This document shows, piece by piece, positions 8,724-19,895 of a stretch of DNA of 64,000 bases. Made by a program: the position numbers and the translations under genes. The notes below the pieces were generated by a model. It saw only the letters and a program-made list of their open reading frames with translations. It was not told the DNA's origin and searched no databases. The stretch's first letter is position 1. Each line of letters begins with the position of its first letter. Origin of the DNA: CAZVEE01 sp964625525 (GTDB lineage Bacteria; Pseudomonadota; Alphaproteobacteria; JAJFIK01); contig CAZVEE010000006.1 in assembly GCA_964625525.1 (NCBI GenBank), positions 1-64,000 on the forward strand. Direction: 5' to 3'.

Positions 8724-9017
8724 TGATGATTCAACCCGGCCGATCCCCATAAACCGACACATAGTGTAATCAGACCATAAGAACCTTGTCATCCTCACAC
8801 ATGCAGATATCGATTTGAGCTCGGGAATACTCGGCATTGCACGTTTATCGTGTTGAATCGGCTTATGGGGCAGGGTGAACCGCCATTCACGCGCTTTTGC
8901 GTGAGTTTGAGGGGGAACAGCGTCGGCTTGGGCGGGGATATCGCGTGAAAGTATCGTGACTGAATGACGCAGCGTTGGCTGCGATGATTGGACAAGGTCA
9001 TCGGCCATCATGGGGCT

Positions 9018-10130
9018 ATGAAACCAGAAACCACCGCTATCCATACGGGCCTCAGTCGCGAGGCGGGCGCCATCGCGCCGCCGCTGCATTTGTCCACGAC
9101 CTTTGAGCATGATCCGGTGGGGGAACCGCTGGGCGCGCACATCTACATCCGCACGTCGCATCCGAATGGCGAGGCGCTGGAGACCCGTCTGGCCGCGCTT
9201 GAAGGCGGGGCCCAAGCGGTGGCTTATGCGTCCGGGATGGGCGCGGTGGCGGCCTATCTCCAAAGTCTGCCGCCGGGCACGCAGGTGCTGTTTCACACCG
9301 CGCTCTATTTCCATGTGGCTGCGCTCGCACGGGATCGCTTCGCGACCTGGGGTCTCACGGCACGCGCTGTTGATTTCACTGATCTGGAGGCGCTCGACCG
9401 GGCCATTGGGCCGGAGACAGGCCTGTTATGGTTCGAGACGCCAAGCAATCCGGCCATGGACGTGATCGACATTGCGGCGGTGGCGGCGCGGGGGCGGGCC
9501 TGTGGCGCGCTGACGCTGGTCGATTCCACCTTCACGAGCCCGGCTGTGCAGCGTCCGCTCGATCTGGGTGCGGATGCGGTGATGCATTCGGCCACGAAAT
9601 TTATGGGCGGGCATAGTGATGTGCAGGGCGGGGCGTTAATCCTGAAAGATGATCCGGCTCATGCGGCGCGGCTCAAGGAGCTCCGCACGCTGACCGGCGG
9701 CGTCCTGGCGCCCTTCAACGCCTGGCTGATCGCTCGGGGCTTGACGACTCTGCATTGCCGGCTCGAGCGTCAGAGCGCCACGGCACTCGCCATTGCGCAG
9801 GCGCTTGAGGGCCATGCCAGCGTGGAGCGGGTGCGCTATCCGGGACTGGCCAGCCATCCGGGCCACGCCATCGCACGCCGACAAATGCGCGGTGGTGGGG
9901 CGATGCTCGCCTTTGACGTGAAGGGCGGCGCGCAGGCGGCGCTCGCGGTCGCGGGCCGGCTCCGGCTGATCGTCAACGCCACCAGCTTGGGCGGCGTCGA
10001 GACGCTGATCGAGCATCGCGCCAGTATCGAGGGACCAGACAGTAAGAGCCCGCCAGGCCTGTTGCGGGTCTCCGTGGGCCTGGAGCATCCAGATGATCTG
10101 ATCGCGGATCTGCTCCAGGCGCTCGGTTAA
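9018..10130 (+). CDS. Cys/Met metabolism PLP-dependent enzyme (cystathionine gamma-synthase/lyase-like)
   Basis: 370 aa from ATG 9018, which follows ATGGGGCT; ten further codons are open upstream. N-terminal ETTAIHTG, then APPLHLSTTFEHD, YIRTSHPNGEALETRLAALE and YASGMGAVAAYLQSL are standard for the family. The PLP lysine is K194 in HSATKFMGGHSDVQGG, and the C-terminal SLGGVETLIEHRAS is typical. Members catalyse gamma-replacement or elimination on homoserine derivatives or cystathionine. Sequence alone does not separate synthase, lyase and methionine gamma-lyase. The C-terminus overlaps the stop of the convergent ispDF gene by 4 bases. Confidence 0.9.
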   Translation: MKPETTAIHTGLSREAGAIAPPLHLSTTFEHDPVGEPLGAHIYIRTSHPNGEALETRLAALEGGAQAVAYASGMGAVAAYLQSLPPGTQVLFHTALYFHVAALARDRFATWGLTARAVDFTDLEALDRAIGPETGLLWFETPSNPAMDVIDIAAVAARGRACGALTLVDSTFTSPAVQRPLDLGADAVMHSATKFMGGHSDVQGGALILKDDPAHAARLKELRTLTGGVLAPFNAWLIARGLTTLHCRLERQSATALAIAQALEGHASVERVRYPGLASHPGHAIARRQMRGGGAMLAFDVKGGAQAALAVAGRLRLIVNATSLGGVETLIEHRASIEGPDSKSPPGLLRVSVGLEHPDDLIADLLQALG

Positions 10131-11350
10131 CTGCCCTGGCGCGGCAGTTCAACTGTCACGGCGGCTTGGGCGGCAATGCCTTCGCGCCGGCCGGTGAAGC
10201 CCAGCTCTTCCGTCGTCGTCGCCTTCACCGAGACCCGGGCGCGGGAGACGCCGACGATCTCGGCGATGCGTTCGGCGATCACGTCCCGGTGCGGGCCGAT
10301 TTTCGGTCGTTCACAGATCAAGGTGAGATCGAGATGCAAGAGCCGGCCGCCCCGGGCGCGCAGGCGCTCCACCGCATAGATTAGGAACTGGTCGGACGCC
10401 GCGCCTTTCCACTGGGGATCGGTGGGCGGAAAGTGGTGGCCGATATCGCCATCGGACAAAGCCCCGAACAGCGCGTCGGTCAGCGCGTGCAAACCCACAT
10501 CCGCATCGGAATGGCCGCTGAGGCCGTTGTCATGGGGAATCTCCACCCCGCCCAGCGTCACGAAGGTTCCCTCGCCAAACCTATGGACGTCGAAGCCGGT
10601 GCCGGTGCGGGTCTCCCAGGCCGGCGGGCCGGCGGGGCCGCGGGCGGCCGGGGCATCCATCTGCTGATAGGCCATGGTGCGTTCGGCGATCTCAAAGCCA
10701 ATGGGCGTGGTGATCTTGATATTGTCCGGCGAGCCCAGAACCAAAGCCACCGAGAGGCCTGCCGCTTCGGCCACGGCCGCATCGTCGGTCAGGTCTTGGC
10801 CCTGCGCCTTGCGATGGGCGTCCAGGATGGGGCCGAACGCGAACCCCTGCGGCGTTTGCGCCCGCCACAGCCCGTCGCGCGGCACGGTCTCGGCAATGCG
10901 CGGGGCCTCGCCGCCGGCGGTGGCGTGGGCGCGCTTGACCGTATCGGAGATGGGCAGGGCCGCAATGGCCCCATCATGGCGATCAAGCGCCTCGATCACC
11001 CGGGTGATGGTGTCTTCATCTGTGAAGGGGCGCGCTCCATCCTGAATCAGAACCCGCTCGACGCTGCCACCGTTCAGGCTTTCCAGACCGAGAGCCACTG
11101 ATTCCTGGCGGGTCGCGCCGCCATGGACCGGCTCCAGCAGATCAAGGCCAGCCAGCGCCGCATCGTAGAGAGAACGGTCATCGGGATGAATAACCACCCG
11201 CACCGCCTCCACTGCGGGGTGGTGGCGAAACGCCTCCACCGTGTAGCGCAGCACCGGCACGCCAGCGATGTCGCGATACTGTTTAGGAATGCCGCCGCCG
11301 GCGCGCAATCCGCGCCCGGCGGCAACGATCAGAGCCACTGTTTTCGTCAT
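10127..11350 (-). CDS. ispDF: Bifunctional 2-C-methyl-D-erythritol 4-phosphate cytidylyltransferase / 2,4-cyclodiphosphate synthase
   Basis: 407 aa from ATG 11350. The IspD half covers about residues 1-230: VALIVAAGRGLRAGGGIPKQY is the nucleotide-binding loop, followed by VIHPDDRSLYD and LIQDGARPF. The IspF half starts near 250 with TGTGFDVHRFGEG, then GHSDADVGLHALTDALFGA and DIGHHFPPTDP, giving the zinc ligands Asp and His. The fused enzyme performs two non-adjacent steps of the MEP isoprenoid pathway in the cytosol; the fusion is frequent in alphaproteobacteria. About 200 bases of intergenic DNA separate it from the divergent dusB. Confidence 0.96.
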   Translation of the reverse strand: MTKTVALIVAAGRGLRAGGGIPKQYRDIAGVPVLRYTVEAFRHHPAVEAVRVVIHPDDRSLYDAALAGLDLLEPVHGGATRQESVALGLESLNGGSVERVLIQDGARPFTDEDTITRVIEALDRHDGAIAALPISDTVKRAHATAGGEAPRIAETVPRDGLWRAQTPQGFAFGPILDAHRKAQGQDLTDDAAVAEAAGLSVALVLGSPDNIKITTPIGFEIAERTMAYQQMDAPAARGPAGPPAWETRTGTGFDVHRFGEGTFVTLGGVEIPHDNGLSGHSDADVGLHALTDALFGALSDGDIGHHFPPTDPQWKGAASDQFLIYAVERLRARGGRLLHLDLTLICERPKIGPHRDVIAERIAEIVGVSRARVSVKATTTEELGFTGRREGIAAQAAVTVELPRQGS

Positions 11351-11552
11351 CGCCACCAACGTCTCGAAGGGAATCTCGCCGGGCCGGACGGTGCGCGAAG
11401 GCTGCGGCCAATGCAAGCCCGGCCATGATGCCCAGAAGGGCCGCTTCGGCTTCAAAGGATGCAAATTGTGGCACGTGCGCTTTCAACGCGACTTTTTTGC
11501 ACCGCAACACCTATGCTACGCTGGATCCTTTCTCCACGGAGTGGATTAGCCC

Positions 11553-12590
11553 ATGACGGCCCCGCAGCGGTCCTATGCCAGCTTGAACATCGCGGATCTC
11601 ACGATCCCGAGCGCGGTTCTGCTTGCGCCGCTCTCAGGCATTACGGATCTGCCGTTCCGGCGGGCGGCACGGCGCTACACCACGGGTCTCGTGGTCACGG
11701 AAATGGTGGCCAGCAAGGAAATGTGCGCCGCCAAACGCGACAGCCTGATGCGGGCGCAAGGCAGCGGTGAAACCGAGCCATTATCGGTGCAGCTTGCCGG
11801 CCGCGAAGCCTATTGGATGGGCGAGGCCGCGCGCCTTGTCGAGGCGGGCGGGGCACGGCTCATCGATATCAATATGGGCTGTCCGGCGCGCAAGGTGACA
11901 GGCGGTCAGTCAGGCTCGGCGCTCATGCGCGATCTCGATCATGCGCTGGGCTTGATCGAGGCGACCGTGAAAGCAGTCTCGGTGCCTGTGACCTTGAAGA
12001 TGCGCACCGGCTGGGACGACACGTCCCGTAATGCGCCGGACCTGGCGGCGCGGGCGGAAGCGGCGGGCGTGGCCATGGTCACTGTCCATGGGCGGACCCG
12101 CTGCCAGTTTTATGACGGAACAGCCGATTGGGACTTCATCCGCACCGTGAAGAAATCGGTCCGTGTCCCGGTGATCGCCAATGGCGATATCGTATCGCCG
12201 GCCGCAGCGCTCGACTGTCTGGCCCGGTCCGGCGCTGACGGTGTGATGGTGGGCCGGGGCGCACAGGGGCGCCCCTGGCTGTTGCGGGAGGTGGATGCCG
12301 CTCTGCGTGGGCAAAAACGGCCGCCCATGCCGGATCTCGACGAGCGCCAGGCGCTCATCCATGCCCATTACGAGGATATGCTGAGCCTGTACGGCCCGGG
12401 CACAGGTGTGCGCGTCGCGCGCAAGCATCTGGTTTGGTACCTGGAGGCCATTGAGGCGGATCTGGGCCTGGAGACAGGCCCTGCGCGCGCCGTGCTGTGC
12501 CGTGAAAACGATCCGGCCGTGGTGCTGACGATCCTTGATCACGTTTTTGGCGATTTACGGGCTCGGGCCAAGGAGGCCCGGGCCGCATGA
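11553..12590 (+). CDS. dusB: tRNA-dihydrouridine synthase B
   Basis: 345 aa from ATG 11553. FMN-binding TIM barrel with LLAPLSGITDLPFRRAARR, EMVASKEM, INMGCPARKVTGG (catalytic Cys), TLKMRTGWDD, VTVHGRTR and VIANGDIVSP. The C-terminal helical tRNA-binding part contains RVARKHLVWYLEAI. It reduces uridine to dihydrouridine in the tRNA D-loop. It heads the nitrogen-regulation operon and overlaps ntrB by 4 bases, the same arrangement as nifR3-ntrBC in other alphaproteobacteria. A promoter for the whole block probably lies in the space between 11351 and 11552, but I see no convincing -35/-10 pair. Confidence 0.95.
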   Translation: MTAPQRSYASLNIADLTIPSAVLLAPLSGITDLPFRRAARRYTTGLVVTEMVASKEMCAAKRDSLMRAQGSGETEPLSVQLAGREAYWMGEAARLVEAGGARLIDINMGCPARKVTGGQSGSALMRDLDHALGLIEATVKAVSVPVTLKMRTGWDDTSRNAPDLAARAEAAGVAMVTVHGRTRCQFYDGTADWDFIRTVKKSVRVPVIANGDIVSPAAALDCLARSGADGVMVGRGAQGRPWLLREVDAALRGQKRPPMPDLDERQALIHAHYEDMLSLYGPGTGVRVARKHLVWYLEAIEADLGLETGPARAVLCRENDPAVVLTILDHVFGDLRARAKEARAA

Positions 12591-13678
12591 GCGCCGCGGG
12601 CCTTGATGCCGAGCTTCTGCTAGCCGCGGTGCCCCATCCAGTGGCGGTGGTCGGGGCGGACGGCCGCTTTCTGGCTGCTAATCCGTCAGCGGAAGGGTTT
12701 TTCCGGGTCAGTGGCCCCGTGCTGCGTCAACGCACGCTGGCGCGCATGGTGACGGGCGCCTCGGATCTTATCGATCTCGTGGATCGGGCGCGCACGCGCG
12801 CGGCGACCGTGTTCGACGGCGCTTTGCAGGTGGACGGGCCGGGGCTGCCGGTCACGGTGGTCGATGCCTCCGCCACGCCCTTGAGCGCACCGGACGGCGC
12901 GGTGCTGATCGTCCTGCGCGAACGGGCTGTGCCGGAGCGGGTGGGCCAGCCAGACAGCCGTCGCCTGGCGCTGCGCCCCGTGACCGGCATGGCGGCGCTC
13001 TTGGCTCATGAAATCAAAAATCCGCTGTCAGGTATTCGCGGGGCGGCCCAACTTCTGGCGGCGAAAGTCGCGCCGGAAGATGCGGAACTGACCGTCGTCA
13101 TTCGCGAGGAAGTGGACCGGATTGCCGAACTCGTGGACCGTATGGATGTGTTCCGGGAACAGACGGAACCCACACGCGAGCCGCTCAATATCCATGAAGT
13201 GCTGGACCATGTGTGCCGCCTGGCGGCGACTGGCTTTGGTGCGCAAGTGGAAATTGTGCAGCAGTATGACCCGTCATTGCCGCCCTTGTCCGGAGACCGG
13301 GGCCAATTGATTCAGGTTTTTTTGAATTTGTTGAAGAATGCATGCGAAGCAGCGGGGGCGGGCGGTCGGGTGGCTCTGTCCACCGCTTATCGCCATGACT
13401 TGCAACGGGTGGGCCCGGGCGGGCGCTCCATGGCGCATCTGCCGCTGGAAGTGGCCGTGGAGGACGACGGGCCGGGTGTGCCGGACGATTTGATGGCGAG
13501 CCTGTTTGAGCCCTTTGTCACCACGCGGCGCGACGGCTCCGGCCTGGGGCTGGCGGTCGTGGCCAAGATCGTTGCGGATCATAACGCGCTCATCGATTGC
13601 CGTTCGCGCCCGGGGCGAACAGTCTTTCGCACCCGCTGGGCGCGGGTGCCGCAGTCGCAGAAGGAGGTGCGGGCGTGA
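12587..13678 (+). CDS. ntrB: Nitrogen regulation sensor histidine kinase NtrB (GlnL)
   Basis: 363 aa from ATG 12587 (ATGA overlap with dusB). A PAS-type sensor domain covers about 10-110. The dimerisation/phospho-acceptor helix is ALLAHEIKNPLSGIRGA with the phospho-His at H141. The ATP-binding part follows, with N box NLLKNACEAAG, G1 box VEDDGPGVP, F box LFEPFVTTRR and G2 box DGSGLGLAV. No membrane segment is seen, so it is a cytosolic kinase/phosphatase of NtrC controlled by PII, as known for the family. It overlaps ntrC by 4 bases (GTGA), so translation is coupled. Confidence 0.95.
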   Translation: MSAAGLDAELLLAAVPHPVAVVGADGRFLAANPSAEGFFRVSGPVLRQRTLARMVTGASDLIDLVDRARTRAATVFDGALQVDGPGLPVTVVDASATPLSAPDGAVLIVLRERAVPERVGQPDSRRLALRPVTGMAALLAHEIKNPLSGIRGAAQLLAAKVAPEDAELTVVIREEVDRIAELVDRMDVFREQTEPTREPLNIHEVLDHVCRLAATGFGAQVEIVQQYDPSLPPLSGDRGQLIQVFLNLLKNACEAAGAGGRVALSTAYRHDLQRVGPGGRSMAHLPLEVAVEDDGPGVPDDLMASLFEPFVTTRRDGSGLGLAVVAKIVADHNALIDCRSRPGRTVFRTRWARVPQSQKEVRA

Positions 13679-15177
13679 CCGGACCAGTTCCCCAGTCCTC
13701 TGCCTCCGGAAAAACCGTCCTGGTGGCTGATGACGACCGGTCGATCCGCACGGTGCTGGGGCAGGCGCTGACTGGTGCGGGGTATACCGTGCGTCTGGCA
13801 AGCAGTGCCGCAAGCGTCATGCGTTGGGTGGAGCAGGGTGAGGGGGATCTGCTGCTCACGGATGTCGTGATGCCGGACGAGAATATCTTCGATGTGCTGC
13901 CGCGCCTGCGCCGGACGCGACCCAGCCTGCCCATCGTGGTGATCAGTGCCCAGAGCACTTTTCGCACGGCCATGACGGCCTCGGAACTGGGGGCCTATGA
14001 ATATCTGCCCAAGCCTTTCGACCTTGACGATGTGCTGCGGGTGGTCGAAAGCGCCCTCGCCGATGGCGCAGAGCTGACGACGGAAATGGCGGCGGGTGAA
14101 ACTGGTGAGACAGGCGCGGGTCTGCCGCTGGTGGGGCGCTCGGTGGCTATGCAGGCAATCTTCCGCACCGTGGCGCGGGCGGCCGCCAGTGACCTTACGG
14201 TGCTGATCACGGGAGAATCGGGCACCGGCAAGGATGTGGTTGCGCGCACCCTGCACGAGCATGGCAAGCGGCGAGGCGGTCCTTTCGTGACCGCTGACCT
14301 CGCGGCCATTCCAAAAGACCACACGGAAGTGGAGTTGTTTGGCGTCGAACGCGGGACTTACGCCGGCGGCATCGATCGCACGGAAGGCCGCTTTGGACTG
14401 GCAGAGGGGGGGACGCTGTTCCTCGACGAGGTCGGCGACATGCCCATGGAGGCACAGACGCGGCTGTTGCGGGTGCTCCAAGACGGCCAGTACATGGCGC
14501 TCGGCGGGCGTGCGCCCCGGCGGGCCGATGTGCGCATCGTCGCCGCGACGCGGCATAATCTGCCGGATTTGATCGAGGCGGGGCGCTTTCGCGAGGATCT
14601 CTATTATCGCCTCAATGTGGTGCCGCTGCGCCTGCCGGCATTGCGAGAACGGCCCGAGGACATTCCCGATCTCGCCGTCCATTTTCTGACCCGAGCCCGG
14701 GCGGAAGGCTTGCCCGCCAAGACCATTGACCGGGCCGGTCTTGAGGCGCTGATCAGCTATCGCTGGCCCGGTAATGTGCGCGAGCTGGAGAATTTCGTGC
14801 GCCGGCTTTGCGTGCTGCATGCGGAAAACCATCTGGGCCGGGACAAGATCGAAACCGCGCTCGCCGCCCAGATCCGCCCTGGCGCGGCCACCGCTGTAAC
14901 CCCGGTCGCCGACGGGGCCCCCAGTGATGATCATCTGGCGGCGGCGGTGGGCTTTCATCTGCGCCGCTACTTTGCGCGCCATGGCGACGATCTGCCGCCG
15001 TCAGGCCTTTATGACCGGGTGTTGCGCGAGGTGGAGCGCCCGCTCATCGAGCTGACACTCGCGGCGACACGCGGCAATCAACTCAAGGCGTCGGCGCTGC
15101 TAGGGTTGAACCGCAATACGTTACGCAAGAAGATCAAGGATCTTGGGATAGACGTGGTCAAGGGCGTCGGGGCGTAG
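13675..15177 (+). CDS. ntrC: Nitrogen regulation response regulator NtrC (GlnG) with non-canonical GAFTGA loop
   Basis: 500 aa from GTG 13675, with AAGGAGGTG 5 bases upstream inside ntrB. The receiver domain has acidic D19-D21, phospho-Asp D63 in LLLTDVVMPD and the Lys in EYLPKPFD. The AAA+ domain has Walker A ITGESGTGKD, Walker B GGTLFLDEVGDMP and the arginine fingers in GRFREDLYYRLNVVPLR. The DNA-binding end is a Fis-type helix-turn-helix (ALLGLNRNTLRKKIKDLG). The loop that should read GAFTGA and touch sigma54 reads GTYAGG (codons 14353-14370). NtrC switches on nitrogen-limitation genes. Here sigma54 contact may be changed or lost, as is known for Rhodobacter capsulatus NtrC, which works without RpoN. 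Confidence 0.94.
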   Translation: MTGPVPQSSASGKTVLVADDDRSIRTVLGQALTGAGYTVRLASSAASVMRWVEQGEGDLLLTDVVMPDENIFDVLPRLRRTRPSLPIVVISAQSTFRTAMTASELGAYEYLPKPFDLDDVLRVVESALADGAELTTEMAAGETGETGAGLPLVGRSVAMQAIFRTVARAAASDLTVLITGESGTGKDVVARTLHEHGKRRGGPFVTADLAAIPKDHTEVELFGVERGTYAGGIDRTEGRFGLAEGGTLFLDEVGDMPMEAQTRLLRVLQDGQYMALGGRAPRRADVRIVAATRHNLPDLIEAGRFREDLYYRLNVVPLRLPALRERPEDIPDLAVHFLTRARAEGLPAKTIDRAGLEALISYRWPGNVRELENFVRRLCVLHAENHLGRDKIETALAAQIRPGAATAVTPVADGAPSDDHLAAAVGFHLRRYFARHGDDLPPSGLYDRVLREVERPLIELTLAATRGNQLKASALLGLNRNTLRKKIKDLGIDVVKGVGA

Positions 15178-15206
15178 CAAGACTTAGGACAAACAAGGGG
15201 TTTGTG

Positions 15207-15908
15207 ATGCGTGGGATCGTAACGAAACTGGCGTTCGCTATGGCGGCGCTGCTGGCGGTGACGCCAGCCTGGGCGCAAGACCTGCCGGGCCAGGGTGCGC
15301 CCGCGCGGGGCGCGGTGCTCGAAGGCCTTACCGGGGAGCAACTCAATAGCATCGCCGCGCAGGTCTTCGACGCCACGACACTCCAGGCGGATTCCTATGG
15401 CGATCCGCTGATCCTGGCGGAAGCAGACGGCAAGCGTTTCCTCATCGTCACGCACAACTGCGATACCGCGCCCGTGCGCACCTGCAAGACGATCCAATTC
15501 CTCACTTATCTCATCGGCCCGTTCACGCCGGATCGCTTGGCGGACCTGAACAACTATCACCAGCGCTTTCTCAATGGCCGGGCCTTTTTGGACCAGGACA
15601 ACGACATCGGCTTTGACTGGATTGTGAATACGTTTCAGGTGACGCCCGACTTTGTGGGCTCGCATATGGCGCTGTGGCGGGCTTTCGTGCTGCCGCGCTT
15701 CCCGGGCGAGATCATGGAAGGCGGGTCGGAGTCCGGCGGCGGCCTTGAGGCGCTGGTGCCTAATACCACAGCGGATCCGGGCCTTTCGGCTTATGTGGGG
15801 TCGGTCATCGACGACGATCACACGACCCTGAAGGCACGCCTTTTCGATGAAAACGCGTTCCCGGCTGCGACCGACAGCGAGACCGGAGACGACACGGCGC
15901 AGGACTAA
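15207..15908 (+). CDS. Exported YbjN-domain-like protein inserted between ntrBC and ntrYX
   Basis: 233 aa from ATG 15207, with AAGGGG 6 bases upstream. Signal peptide: LAFAMAALLAVTPAWAQ. The mature part contains KRFLIVTHNCDTAPVRTC, then TIQFLTYLIGPFTPDRLADL, NNYHQRFLNGRAFLDQDNDI and FQVTPDFVGSHMALWRAFV. This resembles YbjN (a small alpha/beta domain of unknown biochemical role, linked to stress and motility in enterics). Two Cys about nine residues apart could form a disulfide. It lies 29 bases after ntrC on the same strand. Its presence between ntrBC and ntrYX is not the usual arrangement. The family assignment is by pattern only. Confidence 0.68.
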   Translation: MRGIVTKLAFAMAALLAVTPAWAQDLPGQGAPARGAVLEGLTGEQLNSIAAQVFDATTLQADSYGDPLILAEADGKRFLIVTHNCDTAPVRTCKTIQFLTYLIGPFTPDRLADLNNYHQRFLNGRAFLDQDNDIGFDWIVNTFQVTPDFVGSHMALWRAFVLPRFPGEIMEGGSESGGGLEALVPNTTADPGLSAYVGSVIDDDHTTLKARLFDENAFPAATDSETGDDTAQD

Positions 15909-15986
15909 GTGGTCCGGGCGCCTGTGCTCCTGATGCAACAACTGTGTTGATCGGGACGCGTTTTGGGCTCACAGTTTCGGCCGGAC

Positions 15987-16012
15987 CTCCCCGCGCATGC
16001 CCGCGCGGGGAG
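15987..16012. other. Strong hairpin in the ntrY leader
   Basis: CTCCCCGCGC (15987-15996) and GCGCGGGGAG (16003-16012) form a perfect 10-bp stem with a 6-base loop. No T-run follows (TGTCGCGG), so it is not a standard intrinsic terminator. It lies 26 bases before the ntrY start and could stabilise the mRNA end or slow transcription between the YbjN-like gene and ntrY. Confidence 0.45.
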
Positions 16013-16038
16013 TGTCGCGGCAAGGGAGCCGTGGGCAT

Positions 16039-18419
16039 ATGAGCCTTGAGATCAAGACATCATCCGAGGTGCCGGGGACCGAAACACCGGCGCCAATCGG
16101 GTCCGAGGCGGCCGTGCCCTCCGGTGGTGTGGTGGGTTGGCTGCGGGGGATATGGCATGATGTGAGCGAGCGGCTCGCGAAGCGCCGGGCGGCAGCGATC
16201 TTCCTCATTGCCCTGGTGGCCGGCTTTGCCGCGCTTGTTTACACGGCCGTCTTCGTCACGGTCGCGGGCGTGACGCCCGATGACCAACCCGAACGCACCA
16301 TTGATGCCCTGTTTTTCGGAACCGTGCTGGCAGCGGTGCTGCTGCTGGCCATTATCGGCTGGGTGGTTGCGCGCTTTTTCGCGGGCGAGCGGCGCGACCG
16401 GCCGGGCTCGCGGCTGTCGGCCAATTTGATCGTCCAATTCGTGCTGATCGCCGCCTTGCCCATCGGTCTGGGCGCGCTGCTGGCGGGTACCTTGTTTCTG
16501 GGCATTGAAAGCTGGTTCTCCGAGCGCACCCAGAAAGTGCTGGTGAATTCCCGCGACGTGGCCCAGGCCTATCTGAACGAACACCAGGACCAGATCCTCT
16601 CCAATGTGCGGGTGCTGGCGCGCTATGTGGACAATGCCAAGCCGCTGTTCGAGGAAGACCCGCAGCAATTCACGCGTTTTATCGCCAGCCAGGCGGGGCT
16701 GCTGAAACTGCTCGGCGCCTATGTGGTGAACTCCCAGAATGAGGTGTTGGCCGGCGCTCTTGACCCACGTGTCGATACCAATCTGGCGCCGTTGCCTCCC
16801 GAAGCGTTCCAGGCCGCCCGCGAACGGCCCATTGTCACGCCCAATGCGGATCAGAACCAGGTGCTGGCGCTGATCAAGCTGGAGCTGTTCGACGATGCCT
16901 ATCTTTTCGCGTCCCGCCGCATCGACCCGCGTGTGCCGGAACTGGTGGCGCAAACGGAGGAGGCCTTCACTCAGTACCGGGTGGCCGAGCAAAGCCGCTT
17001 TCGCCTGCAATGGGTCTACGGCCTGACGTTTCTGGGCATGGCGCTGCTTGTTTGTCTGATCGCCATCTTGCAGGGCCTGCGCTCGGCCAAGCGCATTGCC
17101 GAGCCTTTGAGCACGCTGGTGGTAGCGTCGGAACGCGTGTCGCGGGGTGATCTGGCGGCCCGGGTTTCGGCCAGCAGAGGCGATGATGAGGTCGCCACGC
17201 TGGGCCGCGCCTTTAACCGCATGACCGGTGAGCTGCAAGCCCAGCGCAACGAGCTGGTGGAAGCCAACCGCCAATATGACCAGCGTCGCCGGTTCATTGA
17301 AGCGGTGATGGCCGGGGTGACCGCCGGCGTCATCGGTCTTGATGCCCAAGGCACCGTGACACTGACCAATCGCTCGGCGCGGGTCATGCTTGGGGCGACC
17401 CAGGCGGATCTGATCGGCCATACGCTGCGCGAGGTGGTGCCTGAAATGGCGGGTCTTGTCGAGCAGGCGAAGCTATCGCGGGACTTCCTGGCGCGCGGCG
17501 AGGTGGACCTGACCGTGGACGGGCACACCCGCAATCTGCTGGTGCGCGTGACCTCCGAGCCCGGCGCCGAAGAGAGCGGCGGCACGGTCGTGACGTTTGA
17601 TGACATCACCGAGCTGGTGGCTGCTCAGCGCACATCCGCCTGGGCCGACGTGGCCCGGCGCATCGCCCATGAGATCAAAAATCCGCTGACGCCGATCCAG
17701 CTCTCGGCCGAGCGCCTGCGTCGCAAATACGCCAAGGAAATCGAGACCCAACCCGAAGTCTTTGAACAATGCACCCAGACCATCATCCGCCAGGTGGGCG
17801 ACATGCGGCGCATGGTGGACGAGTTCTCATCCTTTGCGCGCATGCCCGAAGCGGTCATGAAACCCGAAGACATCGGCGAGATTATCCGTCAGGCGGCGTT
17901 CCTGGAGCGGGTCGGTCACCCGGACGTGACCATCGATGTGGACCTGCCTGAGACCCCCGTGACGCTGGAATGCGATGGCCGGCAAGTGAACCAGGCGCTC
18001 ATCAATGTGGTGAAGAATGCGGCCGAGGCGGTGGGCACGCGGCTCAGCTCTGAAGGCGGTGATCCGGGCGTGGTGCTGCTGCGCGGCACCCTGTCGCCGC
18101 AGGGCTTTGAAATCGCGGTGATCGACAATGGCTGCGGTCTGCCCAAGGACGACCGCCATCGCCTGACCGAGCCTTACATGACGACCCGGACCAAAGGCAC
18201 GGGGCTTGGGCTCGCGATCGTGAAGAAGATCATGGAGGACCATGGGGGCGCCTTGCGCCTCAGCGATGCGCCCCTGGAGGAAGCCGAACGCCTGGGGCGC
18301 CGGGGCGCCATGGTGCGCCTTGTGTTCCCGACCGAACGGGTCATGGGCTCGGATGAGGCAAGCGAACAAGAAGCGGCCCGCGCCGAGACGCGGACGAAAG
18401 AAGAGGCGGCAGCGCAGAC

Positions 18420-18423
<4 letters not shown>
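16039..18423 (+). CDS. ntrY: Nitrogen regulation sensor histidine kinase NtrY
   Basis: 794 aa from ATG 16039, with AGGGAG upstream; an in-frame ATG at 15997 would start inside the leader hairpin. The N-terminal part has three membrane segments (AAIFLIALVAGFAALVYTAV; AVLLLAIIGWVVARFF; LIVQFVLIAALPIGLGALL). A periplasmic sensor stretch follows, and then a fourth segment (LTFLGMALLVCLIAIL) near residue 335. Next come a HAMP domain (PLSTLVVASERVSRGDLAAR), a PAS domain, the H box ARRIAHEIKNPLTPIQLSAE with phospho-His near 545, and the ATPase boxes NVVKNAAEAVG, VIDNGCGLP and GTGLGLAIVKKI. It signals to NtrX at the inner membrane and overlaps ntrX by 4 bases. Confidence 0.96.
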
Positions 18424-19817
<1,394 letters not shown>

Positions 19818-19895
19818 CATCCTGTTCGGATCGGCTACAGTCACGTCGCTCGAGTCGCCCTGTGAGGGAGCCGGCGCGCCAGGGAGAGGCAGCAC

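Noticed and set aside
15987..16012. Intrinsic terminator before ntrY
   Set aside because: The stem is perfect but no T-run follows on either strand; kept only as a hairpin.
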